Numbered from the stretch's first letter, positions 7,705 to 16,869 are shown. The stretch is 64,000 nt of DNA from Planomicrobium sp. CPCC 101110 (GCF_007859395.1 NZ_VOHD01000009.1:124001-188000), one strand, 5' to 3'. Translations and numbers: made by a program. The notes: generated by a model from the letters alone, not told the origin.

Positions 7705-10332
7705 TTAGTTTTTCGCTTTTTTCTGGATGAATGGCCACCAGACGCCGCGGTCGAATGATACTGAAATTGCCGGAATCAATAACGGCAAGACGATCAAACC
7801 GTAAAGCAGCAATCCGGTAATGACAATTGTCGCAATTTGCACCAGGCTCAAGACGCCGGATGGCATCATGGCACCGAATGTACCGGCTAAAATAATGGCA
7901 GCTGTGATGATGACGGTACCCATCTTCGCCATTGAAATGCCCATCGCTTTGCGTACACTCAGTCCGTGTTCCGCTTCTTCGCGGAAACGGTCAAGAAGGA
8001 AAATCGAGTAATCGACACCGAGTGCCACCAGCATAACAAATCCGAAGAACGGGACTGCCCAGCTGATGCCGTCATAGCCAAGCCCATTCACGAAAATCAG
8101 TTCCGCGATCGAAATCGATGTGTAATACGTCAACAACAATGAGCCGATCATATACAGCGGCATGATCAACGAACGGAACAAAATTGCCAGCACGATGAAC
8201 AAACTTGCCAACATGATTGTTACTGTCTTGGTAAAGTCGCTCGATGATACTTCCTGCAGATCGTTGTTGATGCTTGAAATTCCGCTGTAGGCGATTTGCG
8301 CGTCTTCTAGCGGCGTGTCCATAATTGTGCGGTCCACAGCTTCTTTAACTTCCGCTGTTATATCGATCGATTCCGGTGAATATGGATCTTCGGCTAATAC
8401 AACCTCCAGCTTCATGCCTGTGCCGTCTGCAAATGCATAGCGATCAAGCACTTGAGCGAATTCTTCGTCTTCAAGGGTGCCGTCAGGAATGAAAAGGCCG
8501 GTATCGCTTGCCGCTTGGCTACCGCTCATTTCCTGCATTATATCTGTCGCTTGGGTCAAACCATCTTGAATCTGGATGATCCCTTCATTGGAAGCACCGA
8601 CCCCATCAGCAAGTTGAGAAAGGCCTGTACCGAGTTCACCTGTTTGCCCGGCTGCTCCTGCCAATCCTTGCTGGATTTGCGTAAGCCCACCGCTGATGCC
8701 TGTCAACGCGCCAACTGTTTGCTGGATATTGCCAGTTTGCTGCAAGCCTTGATTTGTCAAAGCAAGCTGCTGATTGATCTGGGAAAGGCCGGCTGCCGCT
8801 TCATCCAGCCCGCCAGCGCCATCGGTTTGGGCGCTGACACCGGCCAGGTTCGTTTCAATTTCGCCCAATCCATTCTGGACTTCGCCAAGCCCGTCGCGCG
8901 CGTCCGAAATACCATCGGCCAACAAACCGATCTGATTGTCGACGTACAAGTCTTCGATAACTTCGCCAGTTGGCCGGGTCACTGTGCGGACCGCTTCAAC
9001 TCCGTCAATTTTTTCAATTTCACGGCTGAGCGATTCGAAATATGGAACAATTTCTTCGTCGGTAAGCGATTCCCCGGACTTCACAATAACTTGCACCGGC
9101 AAGGAATCACCTTTTCCGAAGCCTGCTTCAATGGCGCGGAGTCCTTTAACCGATTCATATTCCGAGCCGATCTCATCAACTGTATTGAACGAGAGCGAGT
9201 TGTCGTATGTGAAAAGAAGAGGCACAGTGATGATGGCCACTACCAGCATGGACAATAACGGTCGGTTGATGGACAACTTGCTCATTGTTATCCAGAGTTT
9301 GCTGTCATTATGCGAAGCCGATTTTTTTGCCGGCCAAAAAAGTTTTTCTTTCAGCAATGCCATAAAGAATGGCACGACTGTATACAAGACGATCAGCAAA
9401 ACGAATATGCCGACAGCCACTGCAACCGCCGATTTAAAAATCGGAAATTCGGCAAAGCCGATGGCAAAAAAGCCGATGAACACAGCAATCCCGCTGATCA
9501 AGAGCGTTCTTCCCGCTGTTTTGTACGTATTGACGATGGATTCCACCGTATCATGCCCGGCCGACAATTCTTCCTTATAGCGGCTTAGCAGCAATATGCA
9601 GTAGTCGGTCCCGATTCCGAACAAAATCGCCACCAGGAATATTTGAGTATAATTCGAAACCGGGAATCCGAACCAGTCAATGAAATAAGCTACAATCGAC
9701 TGGCTCAGCAAGTATGAAATGCCCACCGCAACAAGTGGGATGAACGGCGTGATGATTGAACGGAAGACCGCTAAAAGCAAAGCGAATATCAATACGACTG
9801 TAATGATTTCCGTCCGCTTCAAGCCTTCCTGCGCGCTGGCATTGACATCGTTGTTGATAATCGCTTCTCCGGTCACGTACGCTGTCAGGTCTTCCGGTAT
9901 GATGCTTTCCCGAATTTCATCAGCTACCGCATTCACTTCTTCATCAGTGCCATCAACCATAATCGGCATAAGCACCGTTTTTTGGTCTTCTGAAATCAAT
10001 TGTTCTTCAAGCTCTTCGCTTTCGACCGGATTAAGGACGCTTGTAACCGGATCGCCCAACTCTTCAATTTCCCCCACCATTTGCCCAAGCGTCTCCCGCA
10101 TCGAACTGTCGATACCATCTTCAAGCGGAACAACGAGTGAAATGGTTTGTTCCGCTGCATCGGCATCGCTTAAGATTGTGGCTGCAATTTGGGAAGAAGC
10201 TTCATCGGACAGTTGGAATGAACCAGCCTGTTCCGCTTGTTCCGCCAAATTGGGGGCCAGTAAAAACAAAGCAACTGTAATAACAAGCAAACCGATGGTA
10301 ATCGGCCATTTTAACTTTAGTACTGTACGCAT
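7705..10332 (-). CDS. ydgH: MMPL/RND-type membrane transporter (YdgH-like)
   Basis: An 875-residue MMPL family exporter. Architecture: one N-terminal helix (about residues 12-30), an extracytoplasmic domain, a first block of five to six helices (about 175-365), a long extracytoplasmic region with Gly/Leu/Gln-rich coiled repeats (GLGEVQNGLGEIETNL and similar, about 465-600), and a second block of helices (about 700-865) ending FIQKKAKN. The two-fold repeat is diagnostic of the RND superfamily, driven by proton flux. Substrates may be lipids, peptides or drugs; not determinable here. It starts 3 bases after a MarR gene, the same order as B. subtilis ydgG-ydgH, and is presumably controlled by it. 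Confidence 0.93.
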   Translation of the reverse strand: MRTVLKLKWPITIGLLVITVALFLLAPNLAEQAEQAGSFQLSDEASSQIAATILSDADAAEQTISLVVPLEDGIDSSMRETLGQMVGEIEELGDPVTSVLNPVESEELEEQLISEDQKTVLMPIMVDGTDEEVNAVADEIRESIIPEDLTAYVTGEAIINNDVNASAQEGLKRTEIITVVLIFALLLAVFRSIITPFIPLVAVGISYLLSQSIVAYFIDWFGFPVSNYTQIFLVAILFGIGTDYCILLLSRYKEELSAGHDTVESIVNTYKTAGRTLLISGIAVFIGFFAIGFAEFPIFKSAVAVAVGIFVLLIVLYTVVPFFMALLKEKLFWPAKKSASHNDSKLWITMSKLSINRPLLSMLVVAIITVPLLFTYDNSLSFNTVDEIGSEYESVKGLRAIEAGFGKGDSLPVQVIVKSGESLTDEEIVPYFESLSREIEKIDGVEAVRTVTRPTGEVIEDLYVDNQIGLLADGISDARDGLGEVQNGLGEIETNLAGVSAQTDGAGGLDEAAAGLSQINQQLALTNQGLQQTGNIQQTVGALTGISGGLTQIQQGLAGAAGQTGELGTGLSQLADGVGASNEGIIQIQDGLTQATDIMQEMSGSQAASDTGLFIPDGTLEDEEFAQVLDRYAFADGTGMKLEVVLAEDPYSPESIDITAEVKEAVDRTIMDTPLEDAQIAYSGISSINNDLQEVSSSDFTKTVTIMLASLFIVLAILFRSLIMPLYMIGSLLLTYYTSISIAELIFVNGLGYDGISWAVPFFGFVMLVALGVDYSIFLLDRFREEAEHGLSVRKAMGISMAKMGTVIITAAIILAGTFGAMMPSGVLSLVQIATIVITGLLLYGLIVLPLLIPAISVSFDRGVWWPFIQKKAKN

Positions 10333-10335
10333 TCC

Positions 10336-10779
10336 TTACACTCCATCCATTTTTATGATCTCTTTCAGCTTTCGGAAAAACAACAGAAACTGCTCGATTT
10401 CTTTATCATTCACTTGGTCGGACAACAGCTTTCCGAGATACTCCATCAGCACTTTATCGGATTGCTCAAGCACATCTTTTCCCGACTCGGTCAATTCCAG
10501 CAGTTTCTCCCGCCGGTCTTCCGTTTGGACAATCCGGATCAACTCTTTTTGAAGCAATTTTTTGATGCGGCTTGAAATGGCGCTTTTGTGGACAGACTGC
10601 AAAAGGGCCAATCGGCTTGAAGTGATCTTCCCTTCTTTGCTGATGAGCTTTAAAGTCTGTATCTGTTCAGGCGAATACTCGTTCCATAACGGGTTATCCA
10701 CTGCCCGTATGACCCGTTCCGTCCCATAAAACATTACTTCCTGAAACAAATCCACCGCTTCTTTTATTCTTTCATCCAT
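10336..10779 (-). CDS. ydgG: MarR family transcriptional regulator (YdgG-like)
   Basis: A 147-residue winged-helix MarR protein. The recognition helix region is SRLALLQSVHKSAISSRIKKLLQKELI, followed by the wing IVQTEDRREKLLELTESGKDVL, and dimerisation helices flank it. It is the first gene of a two-gene unit with the MMPL exporter, and a near-perfect long palindrome overlaps its own promoter. By analogy with MarR systems it probably represses both genes until a ligand or oxidant releases it. The ribosome binding site (GGGGG) lies inside the right arm of the palindrome, 8 bases before the ATG. Confidence 0.93.
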   Translation of the reverse strand: MDERIKEAVDLFQEVMFYGTERVIRAVDNPLWNEYSPEQIQTLKLISKEGKITSSRLALLQSVHKSAISSRIKKLLQKELIRIVQTEDRREKLLELTESGKDVLEQSDKVLMEYLGKLLSDQVNDKEIEQFLLFFRKLKEIIKMDGV

Positions 10780-10780
10780 A

Positions 10781-10834
10781 AAGTATACCCCCTAAACTAT
10801 TAACTAGTTTAGGGGGTATACTTTCCTGCGTCAA
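10781..10834 (-). promoter_or_regulatory. MarR operator palindrome overlapping promoter of ydgGH-like operon
   Basis: A perfect inverted repeat with 19-base arms (10781-10799 and 10805-10823; AAGTATACCCCCTAAACTA and complement) around a 5-base centre. On the minus strand the promoter is TTGACG (10834-10829), 17-base spacer, TAAACT (10811-10806), so the -10 box, the start point (near 10799) and the ribosome binding site all lie within the palindrome. Repressor binding would block RNA polymerase directly. Confidence 0.85.
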
Positions 10835-10852
10835 GCAATTCACATTCCATAA

Positions 10853-10883
10853 AAAAACCTGTGGAACAAGTCCACAGGTTTTT
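10853..10883 (-). terminator. Terminator of AI-2E family gene
   Basis: AAAAACCTGTGGA / TCCACAGGTTTTT hairpin with a 5-base loop; the stop codon of the leftward gene lies within the arm. Confidence 0.92.
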
Positions 10884-11964
10884 ACTCTACATCTTTTACT
10901 ACAGTATGACCGATTTCTTGGCGCCGCGCGTAAATGTTCTTAGCAATCGCCTTGATCACGGCATACACCGGGATAGCCAAGATGATTCCCCATAAGCCCG
11001 CTATGTTCCCGGCCGCCAGAATGAGCGTGATAACGGTTAGCGGATGGACATCCAAAGCATTGCCCATGACATTCGGCGTGATGAAGTTGCTCTCAATTTG
11101 TTGCGCAACAAGCATGACAATGAGAACATATACCGCCATAATCGGTTCTTGTACCAGCGCGATGATAACCGCAGGCACAACCGCGATATAAGGCCCTAAA
11201 AACGGGATGACGTTCGTCGCCATGCCTATCAAAGCAAGGAGCAAAGCATAATCAAGGTCAATGATCAAATAACCGATCAGCAGCATGATGCCGACTAAAA
11301 AGCTGACAAACAATTGCCCTTGGATGTACGCTTGCAAAGTTTGGTCAATGTCGTGCATCGTCTTGCGGATCCATCTGTTGCGGGCCCCTGAAAAGAATCC
11401 CGAAATGAATGGCACGAATTTACGGTGATCGATCAGCAGATAGATAAGGAAGAACGGCACTAGAACGAGCGTGAACAAGCCGGAAATAAAACTTGTCAGG
11501 AAGGACAATACCCATGTCCCGATTCCCGCAGCTCTTGCTCCAAACTGCTCTGTCACTCCATTCAGCTGCTCCTCCACCGAAGTCGGCAAACGGTCCCGCT
11601 GATCCAGCAAATACTGGATATAGCCCTCGGTATTTTCGATAATCTCCGGACCATTTTCGACCAATGCATTGACCTGATCTGTTACAATCGGGCCAATCAT
11701 TCTATAAAGCAGCCAAAAAACAAGAATAATGAGCAATATAATAATTAAAATAGCTGACCATTTCGGAAACTTTTTCCTTTCCAAAAAATAAAGAATCGGC
11801 CGGGTCAGATAGAAAAGCACCCCTCCAAGCAACAATGGCACAAAAATTGTTTGCGCAATGATGAACAGCGGATCGAATATTGCTTGGACTTCTATAAATA
11901 AACGGATAATGATCAAAGCAAGTATAGTACCGATACCCGCTTGAAACCAAAGTTTACTCGTCAA
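10882..11964 (-). CDS. AI-2E family transporter (UPF0118), copy 1
   Basis: A 360-residue integral membrane protein with about seven to eight hydrophobic segments. It carries the family pattern of two N-terminal helices, a soluble loop (DQVNALVENGPEIIENTEGYIQYLLD), and the C-terminal signature NVIPFLGPYIAVVPAVIIAL... QQIESNFITPNVMGNALDVHPLTVI. The family includes the autoinducer-2 exporter TqsA and Na+/H+ antiporters in some bacteria; substrate here unknown. Start is a TTG at 11964 with AAGGGATG upstream. A paralogue lies at 33157-34254. Monocistronic by its terminator. Confidence 0.9.
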   Translation of the reverse strand: MTSKLWFQAGIGTILALIIIRLFIEVQAIFDPLFIIAQTIFVPLLLGGVLFYLTRPILYFLERKKFPKWSAILIIILLIILVFWLLYRMIGPIVTDQVNALVENGPEIIENTEGYIQYLLDQRDRLPTSVEEQLNGVTEQFGARAAGIGTWVLSFLTSFISGLFTLVLVPFFLIYLLIDHRKFVPFISGFFSGARNRWIRKTMHDIDQTLQAYIQGQLFVSFLVGIMLLIGYLIIDLDYALLLALIGMATNVIPFLGPYIAVVPAVIIALVQEPIMAVYVLIVMLVAQQIESNFITPNVMGNALDVHPLTVITLILAAGNIAGLWGIILAIPVYAVIKAIAKNIYARRQEIGHTVVKDVE

Positions 11965-12082
11965 CTAATGCACATCCCTTCTTTATATATATAACCGTAG
12001 TTTACCACGAAAGCTCCATGTTCTAACGCTATTCAAAGGATTCTGTTCTTATTCGCCTCGCATATTCGTGCTGAAACAGAAA

Positions 12083-12109
12083 AAGCATCTGCAAATTGCG
12101 CAGATGCTT
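12083..12109 (-). terminator. Terminator of CAP-domain gene
   Basis: AAGCATCTGC / GCAGATGCTT hairpin followed by TTTCTGTTTC on the minus strand. Confidence 0.85.
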
Positions 12110-12110
12110 G

Positions 12111-13244
12111 CTATCGGTTAAAGAAGTTTTCCGTGAAATAAGGCTGATTTTCTTTGTTGAATGCCGCTCCAACCCCTAAGTACCCATAATCGGCTTTTAC
12201 GATATTTTCCCGGTGCCCCATGGAGTTCATCAAGCCTTCATGAGCAAAAATGCTGCTGTATTGTCCATAAGCTAAATTTTCGCCAGCCACGAAGAATTGA
12301 ATTCCGTCTTCTTCCATCCGGTCAAACGGTGACTCCCCTTGCTGGTTCGTATGGCTGAAGTATTGATTGGCTGCCATATCTTCGCTATGTTTACGAGCGG
12401 TATCCGCGACTTCCTCGTCCCATCTCAGAATGGGCAGGTTCCGTTGGACCCGCGTTGAATTGGTCAGCTCAAACAGCAAAAGTTCCGACCCTTTCCGAAA
12501 CTCATCGTTTGGCTCTGCATAAATGCCTGGCCGTTTTTCTTCCAATTCTTCATGGATCACTTGAACGGCTGTGACGGTATCCCCTTCATGCACATCATAA
12601 AAAACTGTAACGTAAATATCATCAATCTTGTACAAATCGTATTCGTCCCGCGTATCTAAAATGTATTGGACATTGCCTTTTTGGAGATGTTTGAGCGGCG
12701 TCCCTAGCGCTTTCCGCACTTCCTCTTTCGTCGAGTCCATCGACAGATCTTCAGTTGAGGAGATGAGGGCTTGATTGGTATACATGCCATTGACTTTTCC
12801 TTCTTTGTCATAGGAAAGCAAGACATAGTTTTGATAGTCTGTATGGTAGCTATGCCAGTCTGTCCCATACTCATTGCGCATCAAACGCAGCGGCAAGCCC
12901 ACTTTCGCCTGTGCTTCTTCTTTTGCCATGCCAAGGGTGACGTTATGGACAGCAAAAAGAGAGTCTGTTGCAGCGATATCCGGTTTTGCAACTGCTTTTG
13001 GAGCTTCAAGCGAATTGTCGGAAACCAACGACTGAAGTTCACCCCCAAGACGCGCGGTGAATTGCTTGGCGCCATCCAGCGCTTTTGCAACTTCCGGATT
13101 TTCTGATACATTTTCAATGGCCTGATCGACAGAGTCCAAAAAGCTCAAATCCACGTATTCACCGGCCTTTTCTTCCCATAATGGGCGTGCCGCATAAGCA
13201 AGCACAAGTATGGCCAGCAGCCAAAATATTTTCCGCAAGTGCAT
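12111..13244 (-). CDS. CAP-domain (SCP-like) extracytoplasmic protein with CAP-associated domain
   Basis: A 377-residue protein with an N-terminal hydrophobic helix (IFWLLAILVLAYAA) that is a signal peptide or anchor. Residues ~95-235 match the CAP-associated N-terminal domain (VHNVTLGMAKEEAQAKVGLP, two similar half-repeats), and ~250-377 form a CAP/SCP domain with LNSTRVQRNLPILRWDEEVADTARKHSEDMAANQYFSHT and GHRENIV. B. subtilis YlbC has the same arrangement. CAP proteins act outside the cell in binding or stability roles; no enzymatic activity is certain. A GTG at 13247 is an equally plausible start; GGGAG lies upstream. Confidence 0.88.
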   Translation of the reverse strand: MHLRKIFWLLAILVLAYAARPLWEEKAGEYVDLSFLDSVDQAIENVSENPEVAKALDGAKQFTARLGGELQSLVSDNSLEAPKAVAKPDIAATDSLFAVHNVTLGMAKEEAQAKVGLPLRLMRNEYGTDWHSYHTDYQNYVLLSYDKEGKVNGMYTNQALISSTEDLSMDSTKEEVRKALGTPLKHLQKGNVQYILDTRDEYDLYKIDDIYVTVFYDVHEGDTVTAVQVIHEELEEKRPGIYAEPNDEFRKGSELLLFELTNSTRVQRNLPILRWDEEVADTARKHSEDMAANQYFSHTNQQGESPFDRMEEDGIQFFVAGENLAYGQYSSIFAHEGLMNSMGHRENIVKADYGYLGVGAAFNKENQPYFTENFFNR

Positions 13245-13314
13245 CACCTCTTCTCTCCCATTTTAAATGCCGCCGCCGCAACTATAAAGCAATAACGCTC
13301 GGCTAATTGAAAAG

Positions 13315-13346
13315 AAAGCCCTGCGCATGCATCAGCATCAGGGCCT
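13315..13346 (-). terminator. Terminator of 563-residue membrane protein gene
   Basis: Imperfect hairpin AGGCCCTGATGC / GCATGCGCAGGGCTT on the minus strand followed by TCTTTTC, directly after the stop at 13354. Confidence 0.7.
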
Positions 13347-13353
13347 TCTCTTT

Positions 13354-15045
13354 TCACTCAATTCCTTTGATTTCCAATTCTTTTACCGGCAAGAACAGTT
13401 CCCCCGTCCGGGAATAAGTTAACGAAACGTCATCGCCTTCCTGCAAATAGATGGCCAAAGGCACATTCTCGGAAGAGACAAGATAATTGGTTCCATCTTC
13501 AAGCAAAAACGACACCACAGTAAAGTCCCCGGCTTTTTCCTTGAAAACCCGTTCGACAATGCCCGAAGTTTCCGCGTCCTCTGAACCCGACGCGCCGTTG
13601 ACCGTACTGCCTCCGCGCTGAAGAGCCGTCTTGTATGAGCGCAAAGCGTCGTTTGGAGTTGAAGCATAAACCGATATTTCCGGATTCGCTGCAGAAACGA
13701 TAAAATAGTTTTGCAAAAATCCATTGGAATCAAGCACCGGCGTCAGCCAGCTTGTTTCGCCGTAGAAGTTGTAAAGTACCGGCATGGCTCCAGACCACTC
13801 TTTCTCGATAAACTGCTTTTCAATAATTTGCAGGTTTCCTCGAGAATCCATATAAGAATCTTCCATGTTGCCCGTAAAATATGTCGATTCGCCTGTCCGC
13901 GCATTTGTCAAAGAATAGCCGAGCATCGAATCGACGCCTTCTTTCGGGCTGGTGAAGTCCGTGAAATAATACATGTCGCCTGCTGCGTCGAAGATTGGGC
14001 TGACATTAGCCTCCGTCCCTTCATTCGACGGCAGTTTTACATCTTTCTTGCCAAAAACGCTGTTCCAGAATCCATGGACGTACTCTCCGTAATAATCGTT
14101 TTCCAAACTGACGGATTCAGGAGAAACAGCTCCATCGATAAACGCCGGAACTTCGGCCAAAGGGTAGGTTTCAACTGCCCCTGAAGCCGGGTCGACCGCG
14201 ACGACGCCCTTTACCTTGAATCCGTTGCGCGCTGAAATGAATTCGCCATACGAACGGATATAAAAGGGCTTTCCATCATCATCAATTTCAAGCTGAGGAT
14301 CCCCGTAGAAAACCGCCTCCGGGTTTTTCATGCGCATGTGGCGCTCAATGTTTTTGTTAAAATAAGAAGACGGCGTGTACGCCATTTCGGCAGCCATGAA
14401 TTTCGGATTAGCTGCCGCGTCCGTTGCGCTCATCGTAAAATAGCCAGGAGTAACTTCCGCATTGCGCCATTTGAAGAAGCCGGAAAATTCTACAGGAGCA
14501 ATATAGACATATTCCCCGGCCACTTTTTGAATCTGTAAATTCCCTAATTCATAATAGCTTGTGTCCGGCACTTGCCCAAACGCCTTTTTCATTTTATTGC
14601 GGGCAAATTGAGGCGGCACGCTGGCCGGTGTTTGGGTCTCGTCAAACGCAGTGATTTCCATTTGTTCATCCATTTCGACCGCTTTGAATTTTTCCGTCGC
14701 ATTGAACAATGGCGCAGACAAAACATACGCGCCTATTATCAGCGAAGCCACAAAAAGAAAGCCCTTCACTTTTTGTTCGGTGCCGCTCGAAGCGAAAAAC
14801 CCAAGCGCGGACACTATTATAAACAGCGGCCAAAGCGATAACAAATTGAGGTCCAAATGCGTAAAATAATAGTAAGCGGTGATTAACACCGTGAAAAACA
14901 GGAGCATAACTATAACCCCGGCAAGCCGCGCGGAAAAAGTCCTTTTTCCGCTGCCGCGCTTTGTCGGCTTTCCTTCTGTCAGCGGCGAGGCAATCAAAGC
15001 GGCGGCTAAAGCGGCAATAGCAGCAAACAAGATAATACTTCCCAT
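13354..15045 (-). CDS. Membrane protein with large extracytoplasmic domain, unknown function
   Basis: A 563-residue protein. Four hydrophobic helices occupy the first ~115 residues (starting IILFAAIAALAAALIA, then VIVMLLFFTVLITAYYY, LWPLFIIVSALGFFAS and FVASLIIGAYVLSA). The remaining ~450 residues are soluble, with repeated beta-rich stretches such as YVYIAPVEFSGFFKWRN and PFYIRSYGEFIS, probably outside the membrane. I do not recognise a named family. The ATG at 15045 has AGAGGGGA 7 bases upstream; the in-frame codons before it have no site. It stands alone between terminators. Confidence 0.8.
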   Translation of the reverse strand: MGSIILFAAIAALAAALIASPLTEGKPTKRGSGKRTFSARLAGVIVMLLFFTVLITAYYYFTHLDLNLLSLWPLFIIVSALGFFASSGTEQKVKGFLFVASLIIGAYVLSAPLFNATEKFKAVEMDEQMEITAFDETQTPASVPPQFARNKMKKAFGQVPDTSYYELGNLQIQKVAGEYVYIAPVEFSGFFKWRNAEVTPGYFTMSATDAAANPKFMAAEMAYTPSSYFNKNIERHMRMKNPEAVFYGDPQLEIDDDGKPFYIRSYGEFISARNGFKVKGVVAVDPASGAVETYPLAEVPAFIDGAVSPESVSLENDYYGEYVHGFWNSVFGKKDVKLPSNEGTEANVSPIFDAAGDMYYFTDFTSPKEGVDSMLGYSLTNARTGESTYFTGNMEDSYMDSRGNLQIIEKQFIEKEWSGAMPVLYNFYGETSWLTPVLDSNGFLQNYFIVSAANPEISVYASTPNDALRSYKTALQRGGSTVNGASGSEDAETSGIVERVFKEKAGDFTVVSFLLEDGTNYLVSSENVPLAIYLQEGDDVSLTYSRTGELFLPVKELEIKGIE

Positions 15046-15165
15046 AATGTATTCCCCTCTGTTTCTGAATGGTTCCCACATTACTATATACGGATAACCA
15101 GGGGGGAAGTTTCACTTCAGCCATTGCCGTCCACTAAGCGGCATATGCAATTGACCAACAAAAAG

Positions 15166-15190
15166 CAGGCTCCCAAACACTTGGAGCCTG
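15166..15190 (-). terminator. Terminator of nitronate monooxygenase gene
   Basis: CAGGCTCC / GGAGCCTG hairpin; T-rich downstream on the minus strand (TTTTTGTTGG). Confidence 0.85.
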
Positions 15191-15195
15191 TTTTT

Positions 15196-16278
15196 TCATC
15201 CTAGGTTCTTTTTCAGCAGCTGTTCCGCTTCTTGCATAATCGTCCGCACGATATCGGCGGCGGCCATTTCATGGGTCAGCATGCGCGTCGTCTGGCCTGC
15301 CCATAGGGACATGAATTCTGGATTCGCCGCTTTCGCTGCTGCTGCACGAATATCTTTTGTTGCGGTATTTTGGGAAGGAAATGGCAGCGGCTCAATGTTC
15401 TTCTGCTCGAACTCTTCGACAAAGCGGTTTTTGATGCCGCGCGCCGGCCTCCCGGTAAAACTTTTGGTGATGACTGTACTTTCTTCTGTGCTTTCGAACA
15501 AAGCCTGTTTGTACATTTCATGTGCGGCAGATTCTTTTGAAGAAAGGAAGCGGGTTCCGATCTGAACCGCCTGCGCGCCAAGAAAAAGCGAAGCGACAAG
15601 TCCTCGCCCATCCGCGATTCCCCCTGCCGCAACAACCGGAATCCCAACTGCGTCGACGATTTGCGGCACAAGAGACATTGTTCCGATTTGCGCGCCAAAA
15701 GGATGCTTGCCAAGCGTAAACGTGCCGCGATGCCCGCCGGCTTCACTGCCTTGGGCAACAATAGCATCCACTCCTATCCGTTCCGCTGTCTTCGCTTCTT
15801 CTACAGTCGTCACCATCGCTACAATTTTGATGTTCCTGCTTTTCGCGCGTGCCATCTGTTCCGCCGATAAACAGCCGAACGCTGTGCTGATGATCGGCAC
15901 GCCAAAATCCAAACAAATATCGAATTGCTCGCCGCTCCAATCGGGAGACGACAAGGAAGCAGGCGGCTCGGCAATTCCCAGTTCTGTCCGAAAAGGATTC
16001 AAGATTTGCTGCACTTCTTCAAGCCGAGAAAAATCGTCTTCCACTTCTGCTGCAAACAGATTCACACCGAAGGGCCGAGAAGTTCTTTGAGCTATCTCGC
16101 TAAGGGCAGTCCGAAGCGCATCCGGAGCCATGTAAGCGGCCCCAAGCGTACCAAGCCCCCCAGCCTCGCTGACTGAAGACACCAGCTCTACAGTTGTAGG
16201 ACCGCCTGCCATACCAGCCTGGATAATCGGATATTCAATGCCAAACAATTCACATATTCCTGTTTTTAATGTAATCAC
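15196..16278 (-). CDS. Nitronate monooxygenase (2-nitropropane dioxygenase family)
   Basis: A 360-residue FMN-dependent TIM-barrel enzyme. Family motifs are present: IEYPIIQAGMAGG near the N-terminus, VDAIVAQGSEAGGHRGTF (FMN/phosphate loop and the general base His in GGHRG), and VVAAGGIADGRGLVASLFLGAQAVQIGTRFL. Nitronate monooxygenases oxidise alkyl nitronates such as propionate-3-nitronate to protect metabolism. The start is a GTG at 16278 with an ideal AGGAGGGAG upstream; an in-frame extension to 16365 would have no site. Some FabK-type enoyl-ACP reductases share this fold, so confirmation would need a profile comparison. Confidence 0.9.
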   Translation of the reverse strand: MITLKTGICELFGIEYPIIQAGMAGGPTTVELVSSVSEAGGLGTLGAAYMAPDALRTALSEIAQRTSRPFGVNLFAAEVEDDFSRLEEVQQILNPFRTELGIAEPPASLSSPDWSGEQFDICLDFGVPIISTAFGCLSAEQMARAKSRNIKIVAMVTTVEEAKTAERIGVDAIVAQGSEAGGHRGTFTLGKHPFGAQIGTMSLVPQIVDAVGIPVVAAGGIADGRGLVASLFLGAQAVQIGTRFLSSKESAAHEMYKQALFESTEESTVITKSFTGRPARGIKNRFVEEFEQKNIEPLPFPSQNTATKDIRAAAAKAANPEFMSLWAGQTTRMLTHEMAAADIVRTIMQEAEQLLKKNLG

Positions 16279-16409
16279 TTTCTCCCTCCTAGCATTTTCC
16301 ACTCTGTCTTCAGTATCTCGCAACCGGCAATCTTCTTCAATCGGGAACTTTTCCGCAGCGCTCATCGTTCTTATTAAAAAAGCAGACAGAAAAAGGCGGG
16401 ATTACTACT

Positions 16410-16673
16410 ATGAAGGGGTTCCTTTCACTTTTGGGCATCACTTTGATCGTCGGTGCATTTGGGTTGATCCTTATAATTTTCATCGACAACCCTCTCGAAG
16501 AATGGAAAAGCGACGAAAGAATGTATGCTTATATTGAAACGCGCCAACACCATTCTGCAGAAATTGCCACACAAAATGAATTTGGTTTAAAACCGTTAGT
16601 GGCCATAGCACATAAAACAACTAACCTCTACATCAACTTGGACAGCAGCTGCGAGAAACCTTCCCGCGATTAA
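16410..16673 (+). CDS. Small membrane-anchored protein, unknown function
   Basis: An 87-residue protein with one N-terminal hydrophobic segment (FLSLLGITLIVGAFGLILIIFI) and a hydrophilic tail with no recognisable motif. The ATG at 16410 has a moderate site (AGGCGGGA). It is divergent from the nitronate monooxygenase gene and followed five bases later by a strong terminator, which supports it being real. No function can be assigned. Confidence 0.6.
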   Translation: MKGFLSLLGITLIVGAFGLILIIFIDNPLEEWKSDERMYAYIETRQHHSAEIATQNEFGLKPLVAIAHKTTNLYINLDSSCEKPSRD

Positions 16674-16677
16674 TATA

Positions 16678-16720
16678 AAAGGCGGCCCAGCATCGTTTTC
16701 GACGATTGCTGGGCCGCCTT
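16678..16720 (+). terminator. Bidirectional terminator
   Basis: AAGGCGGCCCAGCA... / TGCTGGGCCGCCTT: a 14-pair outer stem with a partly paired interior, flanked by A- and T-rich sequence. Serves the 16410 gene and possibly leftward read-through from catE. Confidence 0.88.
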
Positions 16721-16740
16721 GCTTTTTCACCGCTTGGATT

Positions 16741-16868
16741 GCGAATCCAAAATTTTCTTCATGAAGTTTTTCGTCCCTGCATGAATTTTCGGACCATCCC
16801 CCTGAACTTCACGTTTTTCACATGGCGAAACGCCTGTCCTGCTACGGTTTTCGTGCTTCTATACATTA
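16741..16868 (+). repeat. Degenerate ~20 bp repeat array (copy B)
   Basis: Downstream of both the small gene and catE. On the plus strand it reads as about six imperfect units ending TTTTTCG/TTTTCG, e.g. TTCTTCATGAAGTTTTTCG and TCCCTGCATGAATTTTCG. Positions 16751-16773 are identical to the complement of 7634-7656. No coding frame or terminator accounts for the sequence. Confidence 0.55.
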
Positions 16869-16869
16869 A

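Noticed and set aside
8452..9258. Long plus-strand ORF opposite the MMPL transporter
   Set aside because: Antisense frame kept open by codon bias of the real gene; protein composition implausible (Cys/Phe/Arg rich), no site.
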